64,000 nucleotides of DNA from Gamsiella multidivaricata (lineage: Eukaryota; Mortierellomycota; Mortierellomycetes; Mortierellales; Mortierellaceae). Made by a program: the position numbers and the translations under genes. Of this stretch, positions 24,001 through 34,689 are shown piece after piece. Every line of letters begins with the position of its first letter. The stretch's first letter is position 1. The notes under the pieces are model-generated. The model made no database searches. It was not told the origin of the DNA and saw only the letters and a program-made list of their open reading frames with translations. The stretch is taken from contig NW_026251725.1 of the NCBI RefSeq assembly GCF_025024155.1, forward strand, positions 62,001 through 126,000, in the 5' to 3' direction.

Positions 24001-24470
24001 ACCTGCCCGAGCACCTCGAGAATGTAAATGTGGTCAACTTGGCCACTTCAGAATCACCTTCAAGGACTGCCCTGAGGATCCCAGTGGCACGCCCGAAATA
24101 CAGGGGGTTTTTCTTATGGGGTGGACTTACAGAACAGTCTGAACTAACCGCTGATGTACTTCTCACCAGGCATACTGGACTAATTCCTGCCTATGCCGCC
24201 CAGTGCGTCCGCGAAAGTCAGCAGCGGTATGAGCGTGCTAATCACCATTTGGACGAACCAGAGCATGCGGGCCTGGCACCTGCCCCTGCTGCAGGACCCC
24301 TCTAAGCGTCTCGGACATTCAGATGCGGCCAAACTGACCACTTCAGAATCACCCTCAAGGACTCCTTTAAGAATCTCAGTAACACGCTCGAAAGACTTTA
24401 TTTTTATATGGGATGAGTTTATATCTCTCACCAGGCGCGCTGACATAATTACCGCTTACAATCGCCGGAA
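24001..24470. repeat. Two diverged direct repeat copies
   Basis: Copy A (about 24001-24195) and copy B (about 24285-24470) align at an offset of 265-295 bases. Both contain CACTTCAGAATCACC (24044 and 24339), then CAAGGACT, and CTCACCAGGC followed by AATT. On the minus strand both are open over the motif VLEGDSEV (GILRAVLEGDSEV and EILKGVLEGDSEV); on the plus strand both read HFRIT-KD. The similarity looks moderate by eye. It is probably a dispersed repeat next to the helicase relic. Confidence 0.6.
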
Positions 24471-24544
24471 TAGCGTAACGTGTTTATCCCTTACACGGCG
24501 GTCATTCACTGATGATTGGTAACAGGTGTTGAAGTCCTGCGACC

Positions 24545-25619
24545 TTGCGCCATCTTTTCGCCATGGTTCTACATCTTTGTAGCCCAGCTAATTCTCTCGA
24601 ATTACGAGAAGCGTTCGCTGATGATCTATCTCAGGGCTTTCTGTACGTTTCTGAAGATCGCCCGAATGCTGAAGAGGATGCCAAGAGCACTGCACTGTTC
24701 CACATCAACGAGATTTTGAAGGGAGCTGGGGTCAGTCTGGCGGCCTATGAAGAGATACCTCGAAACTTTCGCAACCTCATCGATTGCCAACCCAACAGTG
24801 ACGAACTTGGACAACATGCAGAGCTCGCACTGAGGTACTTGCGGCTCATGACTTGGATCTCTGCAACGACGATCAAAAAAAACCCTGTACGCTGCAATCA
24901 CAGCAGCGCTAGACAGCAAGGACTAAGGCGCGGCAAAGGTGTTCTCTATTGATGGGTCAGGAGGAACAAGCAAGTCTTTTTTGTACAATACTTTAATTGC
25001 CCACATCCGAGGAAGGTGCGAGAAGGATGTGATCGTAGTTTTCTCATCTGAGACTGCCGCTCAGACCTTGATAGGAGGTCGTACAGCCCACTCGACTTTC
25101 AAACCCCTGCTACAGATCATGGAAAGCTCGACGTGAAATAATCTTCCACGTATGCCTCCCCACGAGTTGCTGTTGAAATTGGGCCAACCCATCACCCGCC
25201 TTCGAAACATGGACGGGAAATCCGGCCTCTGCAATGGTACCCGTCGGATTGCTCGAGCACTCTGTCGGAGATACATCAGTGTCGAGATCCTTAATAGCGA
25301 CCTCAAGAGACGAACGGTGCTTATTCCATGCATACCTTTCACGACCCTGGACGACGGATCTACGCCAATCAAGTTCACTAGGCGCCAGTTTCCAATCAAG
25401 TATGCGTTTGCCATGACCATTAATAAGGTGCAAGGACAAACACTTGACCACGTTAGTGTTTACCTTCCTTAGAACGTCTTTGGCAGTGAGCAGCTGTATG
25501 TCGACTTCTCGCGTTGCAAACACCGAGATAACCTCAAGGTTTTTTGTCGAAAATGGTGCCATAGATGGAAGGGAGGGAGGGCGTTTATACCCGGAATATC
25601 GTCTAGAGAAATTTGCTGA
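24545..25619 (+). pseudogene. Pif1/Helitron-type helicase relic
   Basis: The pieces are, in order, a segment near 24545-24860 (LRHLFAMVLHLCSP, LFHINEILKGAGVSLAAYEE, PRNFRNLIDCQPNSDEL), the Walker A region near 24945 (IDGSGGTSKSFLYNTLIAHI) and the C-terminal part 25152-25610. That last part has NMDGKSGLCNGTR, FTRRQFPIKYAFAMTINK, VQGQTL and QLYVDFSRCKHRDNLKVF. These are motifs of Pif1-like helicases, the kind also fused in Helitrons. The frame is broken by shifts near 24880-24950 and 25130, and by a TAG at 25470-25472 before the last motif. The Walker A motif is altered (GSGGTSKS instead of the usual GPGGTGKS). No Rep domain or complete copy is present. Confidence 0.75.
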
Positions 25620-26171
25620 ACGTGCAATAAGTCAGCCTAATCAACAATTGTTCATGGAGCACAATTGCGCGTTCTGCAAGCACATTTGATCCGCGAAGAA
25701 GAACATGGTTGAGTTCCAGACATCAAGCAGTTTCAATGGCACGTGTAAACTCCTTTAACAATTGGCGCGTCAACGCGCTCGATGATATTAGGCATATGTA
25801 CTGGTGTGGTCAAGGCGGATGAAGTTAAATGTAGTTGATGGTGGCGAAGAGATGGGACATTGTCTATTTGTACGTTAAAATTCAACCTTATTCATTGAAC
25901 TGAGAAGCCAATTTAAAAATATATTGGGCCGCGACTTTCTGACGAGGACTCTACGTGAATTATTACGATGCAGTTGGTATATTGTACATTTGATTTCGGG
26001 TTCGCGAAGCTAAGGGATTACCGTGAAGAAATTGATATGCAAAGGGAGATCATGATGAACAAAGAGTCGAGTCTATAGAATATACAAAGCAAAAAAAAAC
26101 CCCTCTCCTCCCTTCCTCCCCCTTTCCCCAAGGAGCTCTGTAGAAAGACATTTCACCACTTTTTTTGCCTC
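25620..26171. other. Intergenic, no gene seen
   Basis: AT-rich sequence between the helicase relic and the 3' end of kelch paralogue 4. No open frame of note. Confidence 0.4.
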
Positions 26172-27449
26172 TCAAACATAATAAGTGTCCTTTGAGCTCA
26201 TCTCCCGCCTGGGCTTCTGCCCTGAGTGCTTTGATAGGATCGACGAAAAGAACCCCTTCTTGCCGGGGTTCTTCTCCCCCCCGGTCCTCGGCTCCCGCTG
26301 CCACTTGGTCTTGTACAGATAGACCCCTCCAAGGACCAAGACGATCAGTGTCAACACACCCAACACACTTCCTCCAATCACCGCCGCCTTCCTCCTTGGG
26401 TCATCCGGATTCGAAGGCGAACCCGTAGAATCGTATCCATCCGACCAGGCCATATTCTTGACGTCGTACACGAGCACCGTGCCACCCGAGAGCGTACCCT
26501 GGTCCGAACCCGTCACAGCGCCTCCCCACGCCACGAGATAGTCGCTCGAGAACCCGCATGCGGAGGCATCACGTTTTGCGGTGGCGGGGGCGTCCGGTCC
26601 GCGTGTCCACCTCATGCTGCCCACATCCAGGACGTAGACATCGTTAAGACTCGCCTGCTGAGCTCTGGAGTACCCGCCAAAGAGGACCATCTTCTTGCCA
26701 CCGTAGGCGGGGATGAAGCAGGCGTCGGTTCGTGGGGCTGGGACGTCGCCCTTGGGAGAGATATGGCTCCAGCCCTTTGAGGGGTTATAGGTGTTCAGGG
26801 GGTCGGCCGACTCCGTGTAGAGGATTAGGCTATTGGCCGATGCGCTCCATGCAGCAGTGTAATCCCCAAAGAGGTCACTCATCGCCACACTCTCGGTGCT
26901 CTTCTTTGTCAGATCGATCTTCAGCATAGTAGGATCGCCCTTCGAAGCGAGGTATCCTCCAGGGATATAGATCAACCCCGTACTGGGATCTGTGACCGCA
27001 GAAAGTCCGTATGCAGTGTTGATGTTATTGTTGCTCGGGATTACAGTGCTCCATGCAGCAGAGTCGACGTTGTAGACATAACCGGTGCCGTTAACGAGGT
27101 TGAACCAATTCTTGTTGTCGGAAGAAAGAGTGCTAGGGCGGGACCAGGTGCTGGGTCCATCGGAGAGTTTTTTGTAGACGGGGCTGCTGGCGTTCCAGGG
27201 AACGGAGAGGTCGATGGAGAAAGCTTGTGTGGTTGTGGGGGTGCCGTATAGGATTCCTGAGGGGGGAGTTCCGCCTAGAATGTAAAGGACTTGGCCTTCA
27301 ACAAAGGCCGAGGAGGAGCCGGTCTGCACAGCTGGTTGAAAAGACTGGGCGTGGGCTGGTGAGGTGAGGGAAGAGACGATGAGGAGGAGTGTGGAAATAT
27401 GGGAAAGCAGGTGGACTGTGGAAGTCAAGGAGCGGGTGTGCCGAGCCAT
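26172..27449 (-). CDS. Kelch-repeat type I membrane protein, short tail (paralogue 4)
   Basis: Intronless, 425 residues. The signal peptide covers 1-34 (cleavage after AHA). The propeller has SSAFVEGQVLYILGG, AFSIDLSVPWNASS, SRPSTLSSDNKNWFNL, MVLFGGYSRAQQASLNDVYV and YLVAWGGAV. The stalk is very short compared with its paralogues, and the transmembrane helix lies at about 355-378. The cytosolic tail of about 46 residues is basic and ends DTYYV, which could act as a C-terminal recognition motif (speculative). It is nearest to paralogue 2 (4304-5674). A 25-base TG run lies immediately before the ATG in its leader. Plasma membrane location is predicted; the ligand is unknown. Confidence 0.88.
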   Translation of the reverse strand: MARHTRSLTSTVHLLSHISTLLLIVSSLTSPAHAQSFQPAVQTGSSSAFVEGQVLYILGGTPPSGILYGTPTTTQAFSIDLSVPWNASSPVYKKLSDGPSTWSRPSTLSSDNKNWFNLVNGTGYVYNVDSAAWSTVIPSNNNINTAYGLSAVTDPSTGLIYIPGGYLASKGDPTMLKIDLTKKSTESVAMSDLFGDYTAAWSASANSLILYTESADPLNTYNPSKGWSHISPKGDVPAPRTDACFIPAYGGKKMVLFGGYSRAQQASLNDVYVLDVGSMRWTRGPDAPATAKRDASACGFSSDYLVAWGGAVTGSDQGTLSGGTVLVYDVKNMAWSDGYDSTGSPSNPDDPRRKAAVIGGSVLGVLTLIVLVLGGVYLYKTKWQREPRTGGEKNPGKKGFFSSILSKHSGQKPRREMSSKDTYYV

Positions 27450-27465
27450 GTCGACAGTGAGGAGG

Positions 27466-27490
27466 GTGTGTGTGTGTGTGTGTGTGTGTG
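27466..27490. repeat. TG dinucleotide run
   Basis: 25 bases of alternating G and T beginning 17 bases upstream of the ATG of kelch paralogue 4, so it reads as CA repeats in that gene's leader. Confidence 0.9.
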
Positions 27491-28322
27491 AAGGATGGAG
27501 GTAGGTCTCTTGGGTATTTACAAGGGGACGACAGGAAGAAGTGCGTTAGGGATGAGAGAAGCAGAGGGACATGAATGAGGAAAGAAGGGAGATCCGCATT
27601 AGAGACCGTTTTATTCTTTTGTGTGTGCAACCCATGGATGGATGGTGGGGACGAGGGGACAATTTGCGCGGGTCATTTTTCGATAACCGATTTAGTGCTG
27701 TTTGAGTGTCGGACGAGACCCGCGCTAGACCCACTGCCGTGGACCTATTGCATTACATAACGGGGCTGTCTGCCTCCATTTCGATCCACTGCTGCCCGCT
27801 CTAGATTGCTTACCCATACAGCGCTTGCGGGTGTTTATTCGGCCTGAACAAACCTTCATCTGTGGTCCGCACGGTCCGCCTCTTTATTTCGCCCCCCCTG
27901 TGTTTGAAATATATCCCCTAGTCGAAATTTAGACTTTGCGCTACCCCTCTTTGTCTACATTCCCACCAACGCCCCTTCATGCACTTGTATGTCATTGCTG
28001 CTCCCCTGCAAGCATGGACGCACCATGTCCCGCTTCATTATCTGCCCTCCACACCTCTTGAGTCCGCGTTTCAGCGTACTGTCACCGAAAGATATTCCAC
28101 TGATGGATGCGATGCATATGGATGCCTCATGGTCAAGTAGCCTCAGTCCAAGAGCCTGCTAACGATTAAACCGGCTACAATGCAGTGCTCCTCGTCGTCC
28201 TTCTCTGATTTTCTTCATTATCTTGGTTTATTTCATTCTTTTTTGAGGTTTGATTACATAACAATCGCTACACTTGGATTTTTTTTTTTTAAAAAAAAAA
28301 ATCGTTCATAAATGTCCCTGGT
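27491..28322. other. Intergenic between kelch paralogues 4 and 5
   Basis: No gene seen. A T12A11 block lies at 28279-28301, right behind the stop of paralogue 5. Confidence 0.45.
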
Positions 28323-29807
28323 CTACCGCGGCTTGCGGAAGAACTCGCGCACGGGCGTCCCTTCGTCCAACCGAGCGTTCGGTGCGAAAGGATCCTCATC
28401 CTTCATAAGCTTCTCCTTCGCGAGCCGGCACCGCCTCCTGTAAACAAGCCCGAGCGCTACCACCGCAAAACACAGCGCACCGACGACGGAGCCAACCGCG
28501 ATCCTTGCCACATGCGTGGATCGGTCGGGGCCACTCGTCGATTCAGCTGGGACGGATGTGGATGTCGAGACTGAGCCGGATGGAGACTGAATTGAGGTTG
28601 AGGTCTCTTTGAAAGGGAGTGTGGGGGAGATGGAGTCCGTGGGCGTGATGGCAGTGGTGAGGGTGGTTGTGGTGGTATTTGCAGTGGGGGAAGCGGTAAC
28701 CGAGATGGTCATGTTGGAAGAAGTTGGGGTAGGCGTAGGCGTAGGCGTGGGCGTGGGCGCGACAGTAGGGCTGGTGGTGTTTGTGGACAGAGCAACGTAG
28801 TCCGTAGTCCACGTTCCGTTGCGCAGGTCGTAGACCAGGGTCGAGTTCGAGATCTGGCCTTGCTTGTTGGCACCGCCCCATACGATAATGTAGTCATTCG
28901 AAACACCGCATGCGGCTCTTGTACGCTCATCCCCGTCAGCAACATCTGGGCCTCGAATCCATTTGAAGCTGAGGGTGTCCAGGACCCAAATGTCCTTCTG
29001 GACAGTCTTTTCGGCAATGCCACCAAAGAGGACCATTCTCGAGCCGCCATTGACCGACAGCAGACATGCTTCGCTGCGCGGCTTAGGGGCTTCCTTCTTG
29101 GGCAGGACTACCCGTTCCTTGGTCGTGATGTTGTAGCTGTAGAGTCCGCTTTCGTCGATGTAGACCAGGCTTTGTAGAGGTGAGCTCCAGGCCACGGAGT
29201 AGAACCGCTGTGGCGTTTTACTAGAGTACTTGTCGTCATGGTCATAGGTCTCGTTCGTCAGGTTCACCGTGAGCATGGAGAAAGACTTGGTCCGCCCCAT
29301 GGATCCATCGTACCCAAAGGGGATATAGATATCGCCAGTGTCTGGGTTTGATACCGCCGCAAGACCAACTGTGGATGGACCACCCTTCGCCTTGGGTTTG
29401 CTCTCCTTGTCTTTCTGTATAGGAGCTGTGCTCTGGGTCCAGTTTCCGGATTTGATATCGTAGACGTGGCTAGTACCGTTTACCAGGTTATACCATTTCT
29501 TGCCATCGCGAGAAATAGCACTTGGTGAGGACGAGGCCTCGGGCCCGTCTGGTAGTTTCGTGAAAGCGGGATTGCTCGTACCCCAAGACACCGAGAGATC
29601 GATCATAAACGCTTGTGAGTTCTGAGAGAGACTCTGGGAGTCTCCTCCGAGGATATAGAGGGCTTTACCGTCGACGAAGGCGCTAGAGGGTCCAAGAGTG
29701 ACATCTGGTTGGAACTGCTGGGCACATGCGGCAGATATAAAGAGAAGTGTGTAGATGCAGGAGAGTGTAGACCGTGTCTGATTGAAGAATGGGGCGTGTC
29801 GAGTCAT
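28323..29807 (-). CDS. Kelch-repeat type I membrane protein, short tail (paralogue 5)
   Basis: Intronless, 494 residues. The signal peptide is 1-29 (cleavage after ACA). The propeller shows SSAFVDGKALYILGG, QAFMIDLSVSWGTS, FTKLPDGPEASSSP, MVLFGGIAEK, DIWVLDTLSFKWIRGP and CGVSNDYIIVWGG. The stalk is rich in Thr/Pro, including a PTPTPTPTPT run encoded by a GTAGGCGTAGGCGTGGGCG-like array, and has NXT sites. The transmembrane helix is at about 433-456. The tail of about 38 residues is basic and ends REFFRKPR. It is the next gene upstream of paralogue 4 on the same strand, 870 bases away, so a local tandem origin is likely. Surface location is predicted; the ligand is unknown. Confidence 0.88.
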   Translation of the reverse strand: MTRHAPFFNQTRSTLSCIYTLLFISAACAQQFQPDVTLGPSSAFVDGKALYILGGDSQSLSQNSQAFMIDLSVSWGTSNPAFTKLPDGPEASSSPSAISRDGKKWYNLVNGTSHVYDIKSGNWTQSTAPIQKDKESKPKAKGGPSTVGLAAVSNPDTGDIYIPFGYDGSMGRTKSFSMLTVNLTNETYDHDDKYSSKTPQRFYSVAWSSPLQSLVYIDESGLYSYNITTKERVVLPKKEAPKPRSEACLLSVNGGSRMVLFGGIAEKTVQKDIWVLDTLSFKWIRGPDVADGDERTRAACGVSNDYIIVWGGANKQGQISNSTLVYDLRNGTWTTDYVALSTNTTSPTVAPTPTPTPTPTPTSSNMTISVTASPTANTTTTTLTTAITPTDSISPTLPFKETSTSIQSPSGSVSTSTSVPAESTSGPDRSTHVARIAVGSVVGALCFAVVALGLVYRRRCRLAKEKLMKDEDPFAPNARLDEGTPVREFFRKPR

Positions 29808-31547
29808 GCTGATGGAGTGTTAAGGTTAACGTAGATAGAAAAGAAAGTGCGGCTGTCTAGGAAAATAGAAAACTGAAAAGAAAAAAAAGAGTTTGGGGAA
29901 ACGCACAGGGCCCCTCTTTATCAAGGAAAGATCCGTGGTGCCTGTGGAAGGCCAAGGCAGGCACCCCCCTACATCGCGTCGTTAGCAACGCTGCGTGGGG
30001 GTAATGGACCCCGTTTTCGGCATCAAGATGCCTGCTGTGCTTTGATTACGAAGAGGTGCGCTTGCCGCCCCCCTCTCCGTCCTCGCACATGCGACACAGG
30101 CACAAAATATATTTTGCCCCTGTGTTTGATGTCTGATGTCTGATGTATCTATGTGTCTATTTCTGTCGCTTTGTGCCACAGCACAGCAGCTGCAGGGTGT
30201 TGCTCTCTTGCCGCTTCACCTTGAAACGCTGTGTTCGCCGGACACTCCCACCCTCATTTCTTGTGTGTGCCGCCAAGGAGGCGGGAAACATGTCCATCCC
30301 AGCGTATTTCCCACACCACTTCTAAAACACACCGCCTGGGAACCTTATTCTCTCGCATGTACGCACGCCCGAGTTCTACCACCAGACAGGGGCTCGTTCT
30401 CCTCTGACGCCCTACCTGCACTACCATGTACATCCTCATGTCGAATTCTTCATCTTGCAGCGCTAATTTCGCATATGATCCTCGTCACCATTCAGGCATA
30501 CATGAGACACATGTAGAACTCGCACTTGACAGAAAATACCATAATTGTTTTAGAGAAATGGCGGAACACGAAAGTATTCTCGCCTCCGCCAGTACTGCCG
30601 TCTATCTTGCCAGCAGTCTATGCCAATACCATCGCCATCTTTATCATAACTCATTCATAGGAAGCTCCTACTCCATGTAGCAATGCTCGCAAGTGATGGT
30701 CCACTGGTCAGCAAAAGCCTCGATATATTTTTTTTGGGCATAAAGCAATGAAAAAAAACCCCTCTTCTCGTCAAAAGCACAGCCTACAACATGGCAAATC
30801 TGACTGACCCTTGCTCAAGGCTAACGCTTTCTATATTTTCGCTTTACCTCCACTGGCTTTTATCAATCTCTGGACCGTTCTTGTCACTTTTACTGTTGAA
30901 TTCCCTCTATCCATTACCCTTCGCACTCCGAATTCCTCAGGATGAAGGTTCATTTGGATTTGCGACGATATGCCCCTGGATTACTACCTCTTACAGCACT
31001 ACGAAACTACTTGGGTCCCCACGCTGAGAACCTACACTCGCCCCTTGAGACTAGTACTTTATATTGCTGAACATTGAAGGCCCTAAAAATATTAAAGAAA
31101 AGGAAAATATTGCACACCGGATACTGATTTTTCTCCTATGCTTTTAATTAATGGAGTCGAACTAAAATAATTCGTTCAATTCTGGAAATAAGGCTCTGTC
31201 CTTTAAGCAACATAGTATCTCGTTTCATCATTTATAAGTAGCCACCGATCTACGTAGGTTACAAGTAGGATGATACGATTTTCTTTTGCGGACTAAATGT
31301 TTAGAATGAATCATCCCTGTGGAGCGTCATGCGAGTCGAGCACGTCCTTGGACGATGGCTCCGTATCCGTACCCTACTGCCTTTCAAAACCGATTCTTTT
31401 TTCTTTTTTTTTTCTTTTTTTTTTCTAAGCAGGAGAATATGTGTTGACTCCATACAAGCGAGCCTTGTCAGGCGGCGTCAGGGATACTACAGAAAAAAAA
31501 ATGGCGATCGTTCGAGTCAGGCATGAGGAAGGTCCTGATACGAGATT
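29808..31547. other. Intergenic, no gene supported
   Basis: The first 150 bases upstream of paralogue 5 contain A/G-rich leader sequence. The rest holds short open frames on both strands (for example 30426-30680 and 30791-31027) without domains, plus T runs at 31400-31425. Confidence 0.4.
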
Positions 31548-33254
31548 TTACAGAAGCAACGAGATTGGTTTATCACTGCTAAACATTTCCGGGTCCTGTG
31601 GAAGTACCAGAGGCACTGTTTTCAGTTCGGTTTCGCCATGGCTATCCACAACCTGGCTGACGAGGGGACAGACACCGTCATGCCCAGAACGTCTATGCTC
31701 CTCAGCTGAAGCGGTTTGCTGCATGGATCGGAGGCGATGTAATCGTTCAGTCTGTGGGGGTGCTACAGGAACAGGCGGCGGTGGACCAGAAGGGGGCTGA
31801 AAAAATATAGGAGCCGCAGGCAGAGAAACCGATCGGAGAGACGGTCGCTTGCACAATGGTACCCTGGGTAGTGTCTGAACCGGAGGCGGAGGCAACGTTG
31901 AGCAACAGGAAGGACGCCGAGATCTATTGTTCCGTGATGGTGGTCCTGCTGTGATTGGCGATGAGGCTGTGGTACCGTTGCTACTGGCTTGATAAAGCCG
32001 CGGAGGCTGCGTTTTGCTCACACCCACACTTGTGGATCTTCGAGAGCTCAATTTCAGAACCCTTTTGTGTGTCGACGGTGGTATATCGCTTGTGCTTGAC
32101 CGGCGCGGGCGCAAAGGTACTGGCGACATTGTAGTGGAGGTGGGTGGAGTGCGCGGGGATGATACTATGTCTTGGACATTAATGGCCGCTGTTCCTGAGT
32201 GAGATCCTGTGTGCTGCTGAGGAGCAATACCTATGGTCGTTCCGATCTTCTGGCAGAGGCCTTCGACCGATCCGTCGAGGCTATCCATAACCTTTAAAAG
32301 CAGTTCATAATTCGGGTCATCCGCCACACGCTGCTTCAACGCATGGGAGAGACTGTTGATATGGTGAATTCGGGCATGCAGGATGGACGGTAGCCCAATA
32401 GAATCCGAGACGCACGGCGTGTTGAAGGGACAGCTTGGATGATCACGAAATTTCAAATGTTTTCCTTTAGCAGGCAATGTTGACAAACATGGGAGTGATG
32501 GCGAGGTTGGCCGAGATGCAGAATCAAACATTCTCGCAGCCGAGGCCCTTAGTGCCGCAATTGTGTCACCCGAGTGCCGCGCGTACCGGCCTAGTCCATG
32601 TCGTTGTTGCTTGCCCTGTTGAAAAGTAGGGGCAGGTGAAAAACGCTGATTTTCTTCATACTGTTCCTGCTGATGCTTCAAGTACTGCACGTAGTTTTCA
32701 GGTAAGGATGTGATCTCATGGGGCCGGGGTTTGGGACGCGCTCGGTGAGTGTGAGTTGGGAATGAAGGTAGGCTATTGGATCTAAGTCGAATGTCCTTCG
32801 TATCAAGTTGTTGAGAATGCCTCCACTGAGGCTCCTCGAAGATTTCTTCCGTAGGATCTGGTGGGTAATAGTAGAGGGTGGTGGTCTCGATTTCCTTGTC
32901 CATATTGGTGTCTGCAGGCTCATGTTTGGTGACAGTATGACTTGTATTAGGCGCAGTCGGTTTGAGCGTGCTGTGAGAACGGCGAAGTTGCCTGAACGGA
33001 TCATGTTCGCTGATGGAACTGAAGACCATGGTCAAGAGCTTGGGGACGGATTCGTTTCTGTGAGAGAATCCAAAGATAGCCCTTTTCTTGACTGGAGAAG
33101 TAGGTGAGATTGGAGGCGATGGTAAAGAATGAAGCTGAGGCTGGAATGGTTGCGGTAATGGGTGAGACAAAGAATAAGTGGATGGTCCGGTGGAAGTAGA
33201 AGAGGACTTGGGTGAGGAGGGCCTGAGCAGCTTTCTGACCCACTTTGCTTTCAT
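31548..33254 (-). CDS. Large basic, disordered protein of unknown function
   Basis: 568 residues from the ATG at 33254 (MKAKWVRKLLRPSSPK). The frame is open 81 codons further upstream, but a TATA box at 33331-33336 lies inside that extension and the extension is low in coding character, so the later start is preferred. The product is Ser/Pro/Arg-rich, largely disordered, with many RRSxS-type basic-serine motifs suitable for kinases or 14-3-3 proteins. One region looks folded: GLPSILHARIHHINSLSHAL through NYELLLKVMDSLDGSVEGLC could form a helical pair. No family recognised. It stands alone between the kelch cluster and decayed transposon sequence. Confidence 0.65.
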   Translation of the reverse strand: MKAKWVRKLLRPSSPKSSSTSTGPSTYSLSHPLPQPFQPQLHSLPSPPISPTSPVKKRAIFGFSHRNESVPKLLTMVFSSISEHDPFRQLRRSHSTLKPTAPNTSHTVTKHEPADTNMDKEIETTTLYYYPPDPTEEIFEEPQWRHSQQLDTKDIRLRSNSLPSFPTHTHRARPKPRPHEITSLPENYVQYLKHQQEQYEENQRFSPAPTFQQGKQQRHGLGRYARHSGDTIAALRASAARMFDSASRPTSPSLPCLSTLPAKGKHLKFRDHPSCPFNTPCVSDSIGLPSILHARIHHINSLSHALKQRVADDPNYELLLKVMDSLDGSVEGLCQKIGTTIGIAPQQHTGSHSGTAAINVQDIVSSPRTPPTSTTMSPVPLRPRRSSTSDIPPSTHKRVLKLSSRRSTSVGVSKTQPPRLYQASSNGTTASSPITAGPPSRNNRSRRPSCCSTLPPPPVQTLPRVPLCKRPSLRSVSLPAAPIFFQPPSGPPPPVPVAPPQTERLHRLRSMQQTASAEEHRRSGHDGVCPLVSQVVDSHGETELKTVPLVLPQDPEMFSSDKPISLLL

Positions 33255-33330
33255 TTTTTTTTTATTCTTTGAAAAGAACGTGGAAACAACGGTGGTACAA
33301 AGTGAAAGAGGGGGTCCCTGGGTCGTCCCT

Positions 33331-33336
33331 TTATAC
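33331..33336 (-). promoter_or_regulatory. TATA box of the disordered-protein gene
   Basis: TATAAA on the minus strand, 77 bases before the ATG at 33254. It argues for that start over the upstream in-frame ATG at 33497. Confidence 0.5.
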
Positions 33337-33639
33337 GAGTTTATGGATTCCTGAGCACACCACCATACACACCCACACACCCGGACTCCAAATACCCCTG
33401 TGGATGGGGCACGCACCAAACTCAAAATAGCAAAGTTACTATTTTTGGCAGCAAGTGAGGGTCCATCTTTGTGTGACACTTGCGTCTCCGCCATCATTTC
33501 CTTCTCACATTCCTTTTATTCTCTCCACCTGTTTTCCCCCACGCTCGCACTCCCCGTTTTCTCGTACGCAGCCTCAACCAACTGTCCCTGTAATCACCCA
33601 CTCGCTTCCTTCGCCATGGCCGACTTGCTGTCACTCTTC

Positions 33640-33957
33640 TGTTTCGTCGAGGCACAATCCGCATCGAGGGCATTTTTAGTCCAGATTTCCTCAAGAAGAG
33701 CGTCAAGACCGAAAAGCTGTTGAGTTTAGCAACGTGAATGTCGTTGCGCTCACTATCTGGCTCGTCTCGATCCTTGTCTTTGATGATGAGGAAGACTCTA
33801 CAGTCAGTCTCAGCGGTCTGAAACGAAAGCAACCCGTTCCGTCAGCGCGTCTCTCCATCTGAGGATACTGTCCATGTTGTTGTACGGCGACTTCCACCAG
33901 GTATCGACCCGGACTGCCTATTGCATGCCTTTTTTCAGTACGCGCATGCAGACTCAA
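33640..33957 (-). pseudogene. Frameshifted fragment of an unidentified gene
   Basis: Two protein-like segments lie end to end in different frames on the minus strand. The first runs from 33957 (GSPGRYLVEVAVQQHGQYPQ) to about 33835. The second begins immediately after, in another frame (TAETDCRVFLIIKDKDRDEP, then NDIHVAKLNSFS). The abrupt frame change with no room for an intron suggests a decayed coding sequence. No family recognised. Confidence 0.35.
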
Positions 33958-34047
33958 TCTACTCGTATCTATTGCTCCCCTTTTTTATAGTATGTTCACT
34001 TTTGGTGTTCTTGACATTGGGTTCCTTATACAATTTAAACACTCTGC

Positions 34048-34572
34048 TTATTGTATTAATGCTGTAATCTGATCAATAGTCGGTCTAGCCAACGCATGCG
34101 CAACATCACCCTGCGTTGCAATATACTTATCACCCCGCTCCATGAAAGCATTTCGGTCCGACAAGAGCATAACCCCGTTCTGTTCCAGGAAGACGGATAG
34201 CAGTACAAAACCACCAGGAATTTTAGCATACCGATACCCTCCCAGTGATACAGAAAACATAGACAGGATTTCTTTATCATTCACCAGCCGCCTTCCCACG
34301 TCGATAGTCGCATTCCCTCCTGCTGGACCGCCACTGAGTCCTTTGCTAATATGGCTCACCAAGGCAGTCACGAGCTCTTGAGTGTACATGAAGACGGCTC
34401 TCTGAGTAGTGTGGTTCTCGAGTTGTATCATATTGCGGCCGATATGAAGGCACCTTGTTGCTGCACAATACATAGGCCCGACGGAGCCGCCACACAGGGG
34501 TGCAGCAGAAGCATTGATTTCTCCAATGAGCTGTTGTATAGCTCGATTCTCGCTTCCAACTTTACTTTTGGT
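34048..34572 (-). pseudogene. Fragment of an unidentified protein, possibly C-terminal exon
   Basis: The minus frame is open from about 34572 to the stop at 34048, about 174 codons. The sequence reads like a folded protein (ELVTALVSHISKGLSGG, EILSMFSVSLGGYRY, GGFVLLSVFLEQNGVMLL, GDKYIATQGDVAHAL). The first ATG in frame is at 34473, but protein-like sequence continues before it (AIQQLIGEINASAAPL), so an upstream exon or a lost start is likely. The segment NGVMLLSDRNAFMERG resembles DGVLIHSEKRAFFFREFG in the fragment at 35420-35818. It lies downstream of a transposase relic. Function unknown. Confidence 0.35.
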
Positions 34573-34689
34573 TCACGCGCCATAGAAGCTAATAAAGTCT
34601 GTTTTTTGACATGTATAAATGAACATGCAGATTCTCATGTTATGGCCGACGATTGTAAAGAAAAGCACTCATATCCTCACATTTTTGCA

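Noticed and set aside
33255..33497. Extended N-terminus of the disordered protein (start at 33497)
   Set aside because: The TATA box at 33331-33336 falls inside it and the extra residues lack coding character.
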